From Myxococcales bacterium (GTDB lineage: Bacteria > Myxococcota_A > Polyangia > Haliangiales > Haliangiaceae), in the NCBI GenBank assembly GCA_016720595.1, contig JADKKI010000078.1, positions 87,259 through 151,258 on the forward strand: a DNA stretch of 64,000 nucleotides, in the 5' to 3' direction. The notes below the pieces were generated by a model. The model worked only from the letters and a program-made list of their open reading frames with translations, was not told the origin of the DNA and did not search any database. Position numbers and translations under genes: made by a program. How positions within the stretch are numbered: position 1 is the first letter of the stretch; the number at the start of each line of letters is the position of its first letter. Positions 46,951-54,303 of the stretch are shown piece by piece.

Positions 46951-49428
46951 GTGACTGACCCCACGTCCGTACCCTGCGTACTGATCGTCGCCGATCCTCC
47001 TCGGGTCGACGAGCTCGCCGAGGTGTTCGCAGAGGCGCTGCCGCAGGGCCCGATCGAGGTCCTGCGATCCACGGGCGGCGATGACACGGTGGAGATGTTC
47101 GAGGCGCGTCGTCCCTACGTCTGTGTGGTCACCGCCACGCTCGAGGCCGGCGACGCGGGGGCGCTGATCGAGGCGCTGCGCGGGATGGTGCCGCGGGCGG
47201 AGGTCGCGATCGTCCTCGTCGGAGATGCCGATGGCGCTGGACCGATCCGCACGGCGCTCGATGCGATCGATCTCGCGCCCGATCGCTTCGTCAGCAGCCC
47301 GGTCGTGCCCAAGGCGCTGCGGTTCGCGGTGGGCGGTGCGCTCGAGACGATCGCGCTCGTGCGTGGCACCGCCCCACCAGCGGGGGCGCCGGAACCGATC
47401 GCCGACGCCGATCCGACCGCCGCGCAGCGACAGGCGCAACGCGACCGCTGGGCGGCGCTGGCGGACTCGTTCGTGGAGATCCTCGAGGACGAGGAGGTGG
47501 TGGAAGGGGTGGTGGAAGGGGTGGTCGAAGACGTGGCGTCGGAGCCTGCGAGGCAGGGCAGCGACGACGACGCCGAGCCGCTGCCGCCACCGATGGAGAT
47601 CCAGCCGCGGCGGCACACCGACTCCCAGGCCCCCACTGGGGTGCCAGCCCCGCTCGAGGTCTGGCAGCCAGGCACGACCTCCGAGCTCCGCGAGAAGGAG
47701 AGCGAGAGCCAGTGGGCCGCACCCGAGCCGCCCGTGCGCGAGCCGACGCTGATCATCCGCGATCCGGAGCCCGAACCCGCGCCGCCCGTGGCGGCCCCAT
47801 CGGTGCTCCCGCCCTCCGAGCCGCCGGCGCTCGAGTCTCACGTGACCTCCGCGCGAGAGACCGATCCGTGGGCGGGGGCGCGGCCGCTCGCCGAGCTGCT
47901 CGCGGGGGAGGCGCGCCCCGACGCTCCAGGCCGCGCGGACCGCGCCGACCACGACGACGAGCTCGGGCTCGACGACTTCGACGACGATCTGGTGCTCGGT
48001 CACGAGACCGGGGCACGGGAGGTCAGCTCACCGCGGATCGAGATCCTCGAGGACCTGCCCGGAGTGGCGAACACCCCGCTCCCCGCGGTCGCGGCTGGAA
48101 TCGCGGCCGAGGACGGCCGCGATTTCGCGCGTCAGCTCCGCGCCAAGATGTCGATGATGGCGCAGCGCCTGTTCCAGGGTGGCGATGCCGCATCATCCCC
48201 GGCGGTCGACGTGGGGCCCCGCCACGATCACCACACCGAGATCGATCTGACCTCGCTCGGCGACGAGCCCGCGCTCGAGCGAGGCAACACCGAGATCGAG
48301 GCGCGGCACCACCGTTCCGGAGAGATCCGCGAGCTGACGACCTCGCCCGGGAGCTGGGATACCCAGATCCGCGAGCGCGGCCTCCCCGATCACGGCGAGA
48401 TCCAGCGCGGCGTGTCCGATGCGGCGATGCTGCTCGCGAAGATGTTCGCGCAAGCGTCGACGGGGCGCATCGCCTTCCGTCAGGACCCCGTCGAGAAGGT
48501 CGTGTTCTTCGATCAGGGCCGGCCGGTGTTCGCATCCTCCAGCGAGCCGCGCGATCGGATGGGGGAGCTGCTCGTGCGCGAAGGCAAGATCACCGCTGCG
48601 CAGTACGAGCGCTGCCAGACTGTCGTCGCCGAGTCCGGCCGCCGGATGGGCGAGATCCTCGTGGACTTCGGCTACCTCAAGCGGCGCGAGCTCCTGCCTG
48701 CCGTGCGTCGCCACGTCGAGGACATCGTGTACTCGCTGTTCCAGTGGGATCGCGGCACGTACCACGTCGCGCTCGACGCGTCGGCGTCGTCGGAGCGGAT
48801 CCGTCTGTCGCGGCACCCGGCGGCGCTGATCCTCGAGGGGATCCGGCGCAAGCTCGATCGCACGAGCCTCGAGCGGCTGATCGGGTCGCCGTCCACCGTG
48901 ATCGAGGTCCCCGATCGAGAGCGGCTCGGTGGGATCATCAACCTGGGCGATCTCGCGATCGAGGAGCGCGGTGCGCTCGCCGCGTTCGATGCCGCGGCGG
49001 ACCTCACCACGGTGGCGCGGACCGCGGGGGTCGATGTCGCCGACGTCCTCCCGCTCGCCTGGGGGTTGTGTGTGCTCGGGCTTGCCACCGCGCGCCGCAC
49101 GGACACCGAGGTGCCCGATGAATCCCTGGCCCTCGTCGGCGAGACCGATCTGGCGATCGATCGCGAGCGCGTGCGAGCGCGCTGGGAGCTGGTCAGCGAG
49201 GCGGACTACTTCGCGCTGCTCGGCGTGCGCCGGGATGCCACCGGGTTCGAGATCCGGCGGGCGTACCAGTCCGCTCGCCGCGACTTCTCGACGGACTCGT
49301 TCCCGAACGATCTGCGGCGCGAGCTGGCGCAGGAGCTCGATGACATCGCGCACGTCCTCGACGAGGCGTTCCGCGTGCTCCGCGATGATCGCCTCCGGCA
49401 GACCTACCTGTCGAACCTCGTCGAGTAG
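46951..49428 (+). CDS. Receiver-like/DUF4388/J-like domain protein
   Basis: An 825-residue cytoplasmic protein. Residues 1-115 look like a degenerate receiver fold (CVLIVADPP... VAIVLVGDAD) without a clear phosphoryl Asp. A long acidic and Pro-rich linker (about 125-400) follows. A DUF4388/PATAN-type domain comes next (about 482-640; LAKMFAQASTGRIAFRQDPVEKVVFFDQGRPVF). The C-terminus (about 751-825) is J-domain-like (DYFALLGVRRDATGFEIRRAYQS) but lacks the HPD tripeptide needed to stimulate DnaK. Such proteins are myxobacterial signalling or adaptor proteins; it is 46 bases before fmt. Confidence 0.85.
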   Translation: MTDPTSVPCVLIVADPPRVDELAEVFAEALPQGPIEVLRSTGGDDTVEMFEARRPYVCVVTATLEAGDAGALIEALRGMVPRAEVAIVLVGDADGAGPIRTALDAIDLAPDRFVSSPVVPKALRFAVGGALETIALVRGTAPPAGAPEPIADADPTAAQRQAQRDRWAALADSFVEILEDEEVVEGVVEGVVEDVASEPARQGSDDDAEPLPPPMEIQPRRHTDSQAPTGVPAPLEVWQPGTTSELREKESESQWAAPEPPVREPTLIIRDPEPEPAPPVAAPSVLPPSEPPALESHVTSARETDPWAGARPLAELLAGEARPDAPGRADRADHDDELGLDDFDDDLVLGHETGAREVSSPRIEILEDLPGVANTPLPAVAAGIAAEDGRDFARQLRAKMSMMAQRLFQGGDAASSPAVDVGPRHDHHTEIDLTSLGDEPALERGNTEIEARHHRSGEIRELTTSPGSWDTQIRERGLPDHGEIQRGVSDAAMLLAKMFAQASTGRIAFRQDPVEKVVFFDQGRPVFASSSEPRDRMGELLVREGKITAAQYERCQTVVAESGRRMGEILVDFGYLKRRELLPAVRRHVEDIVYSLFQWDRGTYHVALDASASSERIRLSRHPAALILEGIRRKLDRTSLERLIGSPSTVIEVPDRERLGGIINLGDLAIEERGALAAFDAAADLTTVARTAGVDVADVLPLAWGLCVLGLATARRTDTEVPDESLALVGETDLAIDRERVRARWELVSEADYFALLGVRRDATGFEIRRAYQSARRDFSTDSFPNDLRRELAQELDDIAHVLDEAFRVLRDDRLRQTYLSNLVE

Positions 49429-49473
49429 CCTGGCGCGGTATCCGGCTCGCGCGATCGGTGGTAGATCGCAACC

Positions 49474-50430
49474 GTGCGCGTCGTGTTCATGGGCTCGCCC
49501 GAGTTCGCCGTCCCGTGTCTGCGCGCGCTCGCCGCGGCTCACGAGGTGGCGCTCGTGGTCAGCCAACCCGACAAGCCGGCGGGGCGGGGCAGCCAGCTCA
49601 CGGCCCCCGCGGTCAAGGTCTGCGCCACAGAGCTCGGGATCCCCGTGATCCAGCCGCGGTCTGCGAGGACGGGCGAGCTGCGCGACGCGATGATCGCCAC
49701 CGGCGCCGAGCTCGCCGTCGTCGTCGCGTACGGAAAGATCCTCCCGGCGCCGGTGCTCGGAGCGCTGCCGCGCGGCTGCATCAACGTCCACGCCTCGATC
49801 CTCCCGCGCTATCGCGGGGCAGCGCCCGTGCAGTGGGCGGTGATCCACGGCGACCCGGAGACCGCCGTGGACATCATGCAGCTCGACGAGGGGATGGACA
49901 CCGGGCCGGTGCTGCTCGAGCGCCGCGTGACGATCGATCCGCACGAGACCTCCGGCGAGCTGCTCGCGCGGCTCGCTCCCCTCGGCGCCGCGGCGTGCCT
50001 CGAGGCGATCACCGCGATGACCGCGGGGACGGCGCGGCCGATCGCGCAAGATCACACGGCGGCGACCCATGCCCCGATGCTGACCAAGGCCGACGGGATG
50101 ATCGATTTCTCGCAGCCGGCGCACCTGGTCGCGGCGCGGATCCGCGGCGTCGATCCCTGGCCGGGCGCGCAGGCGCTACACCGCGGGCAGATCGTGAAGC
50201 TGTTCCGGGCCGTGCAGCACGCGCGGCCGCCCGGCACCGACGCACCGGGCACGGTCGTCGCGATCGATGCGCACGGGCTCCACGTCGCGTGTGGCGCCGA
50301 TCTCGCGATCATCCGCGAGATCCAGGCGCCCGGGCGCAAGCGCCTCACGGCCGCGCAGTTCGCCGCGGGTCGCGGGATCGCCGTCGGTGACGTGTTGTCG
50401 CTGCCGCCGCGCGATCCGGTGGCGGCGTGA
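49474..50430 (+). CDS. fmt: Methionyl-tRNA formyltransferase
   Basis: A 318-residue enzyme that formylates initiator Met-tRNA. MRVVFMGSPEFAVPCL begins the Rossmann domain. The catalytic Asn and His are in CINVHASILPRYRGAAP, and the Asp in DEGMDTGPVL completes the triad; the C-terminal OB domain (PGTVVAIDAHGLHVACG) is present. It overlaps rsmB by four bases. def, often beside fmt, is absent here. Confidence 0.97.
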   Translation: MRVVFMGSPEFAVPCLRALAAAHEVALVVSQPDKPAGRGSQLTAPAVKVCATELGIPVIQPRSARTGELRDAMIATGAELAVVVAYGKILPAPVLGALPRGCINVHASILPRYRGAAPVQWAVIHGDPETAVDIMQLDEGMDTGPVLLERRVTIDPHETSGELLARLAPLGAAACLEAITAMTAGTARPIAQDHTAATHAPMLTKADGMIDFSQPAHLVAARIRGVDPWPGAQALHRGQIVKLFRAVQHARPPGTDAPGTVVAIDAHGLHVACGADLAIIREIQAPGRKRLTAAQFAAGRGIAVGDVLSLPPRDPVAA

Positions 50431-51712
50431 GCAGCCCGGTGTCGTCGCGCGAGGTCGCGCGTCGGGTGCTCGATCGGATCGACAAGGACGGTGCGTGGGC
50501 GACGCCCGCTCTCGACGGTGAGCTCGCGCGCGCCGGGCTTGACGATCGCGATCGGCGCCTCGCTTCGGAGCTGGTCTACGGCGTGCTGCGCCACCGCACG
50601 CGGCTCGATCGCGCGCTGTCCGCGCATGCCAACCTCAAGAAGACGCAGGCCAAGGTCGTCACCGCGTTGCGGATCGCGGCGTATCAGCTGCTGTTCCTCG
50701 ATCGAATCCCCGGGCACGCGGCGGTCAACGACGCGGTCGCCGCCGCGCGCGAGGTGGGCGGGCCGAAGGTCGGCGGGTTCGCGAACGCGGTGCTGCGCAA
50801 CCTCTCGCGCGCCGGGGAGCCACCGCTGCCCGAGGGAGATCTCGAGCTCGCCACCTCGCTGCCACGGTGGATCCTCGACGAGCTGAAGGCCACGGCGGGC
50901 GCGGACCTCCCCGCGATCGCCGCGGCGTTCGCGCAATCGGCGCCCCTGATCGCCCGCGCGAACCTGCGCAAGACCACGCGGGAGGCGCTGATCGCCGAGC
51001 TCGCCGTGGCCGGCGTCACGGCGACCCCCGTGGGGATAAAGGGGTCAGACCCCTTTTATCCGCGCTCCGGCTCGGGGGGATGGGGGACCCCGCCCGGAGC
51101 GCCTCGTTCCTCGCGGGCCGGTGGACCGTGCAGGATCTCGGTGCGCAGGCGGTGGCGCTCGCCGCGGCGCCGCGCGCCGGTCAGCGGATCCTCGACGCGT
51201 GTGCCGGCGTCGGCGGCAAGGCCACGCACCTCGCCGAGCTGATCGACGACCACGGGACGATCGACGCCGCGGATCAGTCCGCCACCAAGCTCGGGTTGTG
51301 CCGCGAGACCGCGGCTCGCCTCGGGCTGACCTCGATCAACACGATCACGTGCGATCTGCTGGATCCGGCCGCGCCCCTCGCGGCGGCGTACGACCTGATC
51401 GTCCTCGATGCGCCGTGCTCGGGCCTCGGCGTCCTCCGGCGGCATCCTGATGCGAAGTGGCGCCTCCAGCCTGCCGATGTCCCGCGCCTGGCCCAGCTCC
51501 AGCGCCAGCTCCTCGACGCGATGGTCCCGCGCCTGGCTCCCGGCGGGACCTTGATCTACTCGGTGTGTACGTTCACCCGCGCTGAGGGGCCCGAGCAGAT
51601 CGCACAGCTGGTGGCGCGCTCGGGGCTGCGGCTGATCGAGGAGCACCGCACCTGGCCGCCCGACGCCGATGGCTTCTATCTCGCGCGGCTAACCAACGAG
51701 CTGAAACCGTAG
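50427..51712 (+). CDS. rsmB: 16S rRNA m5C967 methyltransferase, frameshifted
   Basis: The first part (from 50427, ATGA overlap with fmt) is the NusB-like RNA-binding domain (YGVLRHRTRLDRALSAH) and the start of the linker. The second part, in another frame, is the SAM-dependent domain with LDACAGVGGKATHLAEL, the PCSGLG motif and the catalytic SVCTF. The frame changes just after a palindromic insert (51034-51061). A missing A in that insert or a missing G in the GGGGGG run at 51074-51079 would restore a protein of about 428 residues. It methylates cytosine 967 of 16S rRNA. Its end overlaps the convergent MAPEG gene by 24 bases. Confidence 0.88.
51034..51061. repeat. REP-like palindrome inside rsmB
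   Basis: The near-perfect inverted repeat GGATAAA-GGGGTC-A-GACCCC-TTTTATCC has a 13-base core, GGGGTCAGACCCC. It lies between the linker and the methyltransferase domain of rsmB and adds residues not expected in the family. The arms differ only by one A (AAA against TTTT). Palindromes of this kind are known as dispersed repeats in some bacterial genomes; no second full copy is in this window. Confidence 0.6.
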
Positions 51713-52084
51713 ATACAGCACGTATCCGCTGATCCCGGCGATCGCGACCCACGTGAAGGCCGTGCCGCCGACCCGGAACAGGTTCGGCGCCTTCCGCGGC
51801 AGGCCGATCCAGTGGGCGACGCGCGCGAACAGGAGGCCGCCGCCATAGAGGTGGAGCAGCCAGCCCTTGCCCCCGCACATCTCGGCGAGCAGCATCATCA
51901 CGAGCGCGAGCGGCAGGAACTCGGCGTTGTTGCCGTGGGCGCGGATCGCGACCTGCAGCTCGGGCTGCTCGCCCGGACCGAGGCCGACCTTGTGCTTGCG
52001 GCGCAGGGCCGAGACCTGGTTCGCGAGGAAGATGTTGAACAGGGCGTTGAGCGCGCCATAGAGCGCCGTGATCACCGGAGGCAT
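51689..52084 (-). CDS. MAPEG family membrane protein
   Basis: A 131-residue protein starting at ATG 52084 with four transmembrane segments. NIFLANQVSALRRKHKVGLG and the motif AHGNNAEFLPLALVMMLLAE are typical of MAPEG (membrane-associated eicosanoid and glutathione metabolism) proteins, which in bacteria are often glutathione-transferase-like enzymes in the inner membrane. Substrates are unknown here. The last 24 bases overlap the end of rsmB on the other strand. Confidence 0.88.
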   Translation of the reverse strand: MPPVITALYGALNALFNIFLANQVSALRRKHKVGLGPGEQPELQVAIRAHGNNAEFLPLALVMMLLAEMCGGKGWLLHLYGGGLLFARVAHWIGLPRKAPNLFRVGGTAFTWVAIAGISGYVLYLRFQLVG

Positions 52085-52104
52085 CCGGCGACGATACGCG
52101 ATCG

Positions 52105-52770
52105 CTATCCGTGACGTGCGGCGGTGCCGCGCCGCCGCAGCTCCGCGATCGTCGCCGCATAGTCCGTGGTGCCGAACACGCCCGAGCCCGACACGATCAC
52201 GTCCGCGCCCGCCGCGCAGACCTCGGCGATGTTGTCGACCTTGACGCCGCCGTCGATCTCGATCTCGATCGCGAGGCCGCGCTCGTCGATGATCCGGCGC
52301 AGCGCGCGGATCTTGTCGAGCGCGCTCGGGATGAACGATTGACCGCCGAACCCGGGGTTGACGGACATGATCAGGACCTGGGAGACGTCGGGGAGCACGA
52401 CCTCGATCGCGGACACCGGCGTGTGTGGGTTGAGCACCACGCACGCGCGCTTCCCGAGCTCGCGGATCTGCGCGAGTGTGCGGTGCAGGTGCGGACACGC
52501 CTCGACGTGGACGCCGATCAGATCCGCACCGGCCTTCGCATACGCGCTGACCCAGCGCTCGGCGTCCTCGATCATCAGGTGGACGTCGAGGGGCAGGGAG
52601 GTCGCGCGCTTCACGGCCTCGATGACGACCGGCCCGATCGTCAGGTTCGGGACGAAGTGCCCGTCCATCACATCGACGTGCACGTAGTCGGCGGAGCCGA
52701 TGGCGCGGATCTCCTCGGCGAGCCGGCCGAAGTCAGCGGACAGGATGGACGGCGCGATCTTGACGGCCAC
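52105..52770 (-). CDS. rpe: Ribulose-phosphate 3-epimerase
   Basis: A 221-residue TIM-barrel enzyme that interconverts ribulose 5-phosphate and xylulose 5-phosphate in the pentose phosphate pathway. IAPSILSADFGRL, VHVDVMDGHFVPNLTIGP (metal His and catalytic Asp), LDVHLMIE, VNPGFGGQSFIP and EIDGGV (second catalytic Asp) are all intact. It precedes the MAPEG gene on the same strand with 20 bases between them. Confidence 0.96.
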   Translation of the reverse strand: MAVKIAPSILSADFGRLAEEIRAIGSADYVHVDVMDGHFVPNLTIGPVVIEAVKRATSLPLDVHLMIEDAERWVSAYAKAGADLIGVHVEACPHLHRTLAQIRELGKRACVVLNPHTPVSAIEVVLPDVSQVLIMSVNPGFGGQSFIPSALDKIRALRRIIDERGLAIEIEIDGGVKVDNIAEVCAAGADVIVSGSGVFGTTDYAATIAELRRRGTAARHG

Positions 52771-52787
52771 GCGCCGACGCTAACACG

Positions 52788-53413
52788 TCAGTAGCCGCCG
52801 AATAGATCGGTCAGCCGCACGTCGAGCGCGGTGGCGACCTTGAACAAGCTCGAGACGCTCGCGCTCGATTCCGCGCGCTCGATCTGCGAGAGCAGCGAGA
52901 CCGAGAGGTTCGTGCGCCGCGCCATCTGCTTGAGCGTGAGGCCGCGTGCCTTGCGGAGATCCCGGATCTGCCGGCCGATCGCGGCGTGCAGCTCGTCCTC
53001 GCGCCGGAGCACGAGGCCTTCTTCTTCGCGATGCGGGCGATCACGTCGCGGAACTCGGCCGGCGTGAACGGCTTGTTGATGTACGCGGAGACCTCGTGCT
53101 GGATCGAGGCCGAGGCGGTCTCGAGCGACGGGTGCCCGGTCAGGATGATCACGGCGATGTCGTCATCGACCGAGCGGATCTGCTGGAGCAGGTCGAGGCC
53201 CGACAGCTTCGGCATCATCAGGTCGAGGACCACCAGGTGGAACACCTCGTCCCGGATCCGCTCCACCGCCAGCGTCGGATCCGCCAGGGGCGTGACCTCG
53301 AATCCCTCTCCGCGCAGGAAGTCCTGAAGGTACTCGCGGATGTCCTGGTCATCGTCGACCACGAGCACCGAGAGCTTCGACGCCGTCCGTAAAGGCACTG
53401 CCCCTGCCACCAT
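52788..53413 (-). CDS. Receiver-XRE response regulator, frameshifted
   Basis: The frame from ATG 53413 encodes a full receiver domain: acidic pocket VDDDQD, phosphoryl Asp in [10 protein letters not shown], conserved Thr in IILTGHP and Lys in [10 protein letters not shown]. After KKKA the frame is lost, but another frame gives an XRE-type helix-turn-helix ([26 protein letters not shown]...). One missing base in GGCC at 53015-53018 would join them into a 208-residue regulator. A separate XRE gene from GTG 53012 is the alternative. It is preceded on the same strand by tRNA-Pro. Confidence 0.75.
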
Positions 53414-53440
53414 CCAAGCCGTTATACGCCGAAAATGAAG

Positions 53441-53470
53441 CCGCGGAGGCCTCGTTGAAGGCCTCCGCGG
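53441..53470 (-). terminator. Terminator hairpin after tRNA-Pro
   Basis: A perfect 12-base-pair stem (CCGCGGAGGCCT / AGGCCTCCGCGG) around a six-base loop abuts the 3' end of the tRNA. On the minus strand it is followed by CTTCATTTTC. It is probably the intrinsic terminator of the tRNA transcript. Confidence 0.7.
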
Positions 53471-53548
<78 letters not shown>

Positions 53549-53582
53549 TTGGCTGGTTAGCTACCTTGCCCGAACGGCGGTG

Positions 53583-54125
53583 TCAACACTCAGCGGCGGG
53601 AGGACCGGAGTGCCAGGTGGACTCAAGCTCCGCGAAGCCGAGCTCGTCCACGTAGCCGATCCGGGCGAACGGGGTGACCCCGACGAAGCCCCAGACCCCG
53701 ACCGAGCCACCGAGGCGGGGATGCGCGAGCTCCGCGAGCTCGAGGATCGGGCCCGCGGAGATCCCGACCATTCGACCGAGCCGGGTGCCCGCGAGCAGAT
53801 CGGCCCAGATCCGGCCGCCATCCCGCGCGGTCCACAGGCTCGCGCCAACCGCCCCGCCGATCACGCCGAGCGCCGCGCGCTCGCGGACCCGCACGACCGC
53901 GAGGTGACCGCCGATCGTCGAGTCCCAGGCACCGTCGACGTGGCTGGCCGCGCCGGTCGGCCCGAGCCAGAGGTACACCCCGTCGAGGTCCCAGCTCGGG
54001 CGGAAGGTCCCCGGACCGCCAACCGAGGGTGCTCGCTCGCGCGCTGGCGGGTCCGGAATCGTCGCCGTCGCGGGATCGGCCGCGGCGATTTTCATTACAG
54101 CGAGGAAACACGCCAACATGGACAT
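53583..54125 (-). CDS. Hypothetical secreted protein
   Basis: The chosen ATG at 54125 gives a 180-residue protein with a signal peptide (MSMLACFLAVMKIAAA) and a beta-rich body (GVYLWLGPTGAASHVDG, GGHLAVVRVRERAALGVIGGAVGASLW). The regular strands and Gly-rich turns suit a small outer-membrane barrel or a periplasmic beta protein, but no family was recognised. It lies between the tRNA and the electron-transfer genes and is transcribed divergently from the latter. Confidence 0.65.
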   Translation of the reverse strand: MSMLACFLAVMKIAAADPATATIPDPPARERAPSVGGPGTFRPSWDLDGVYLWLGPTGAASHVDGAWDSTIGGHLAVVRVRERAALGVIGGAVGASLWTARDGGRIWADLLAGTRLGRMVGISAGPILELAELAHPRLGGSVGVWGFVGVTPFARIGYVDELGFAELESTWHSGPPAAEC

Positions 54126-54171
54126 GAGGCCCCCTGGGGAGCAGATACCCCGGTCCATGGGCCCCAAGGGG

Positions 54172-54199
54172 TTACAGCTTCCACGCATCCTGGTAGAAT
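54172..54199 (+). promoter_or_regulatory. Possible promoter of the electron-transfer operon
   Basis: TTACAG (54172-54177) and TAGAAT (54194-54199) are spaced by 16 bases, about 105 bases upstream of the chosen start at 54304. The -10 element matches five of six consensus positions and the -35 is weak. It lies in the divergent gap between the two genes. Confidence 0.35.
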
Positions 54200-54303
54200 C
54201 AGGGCCTAAACGGCTCCCGGGAGGGGTGGGCTCGCCGTTTGCTTGCCCGTCCGGGTGGGCGTTCTTGACCGACCTCCACATAGCTGACCGTTCACCGTCT
54301 CCG

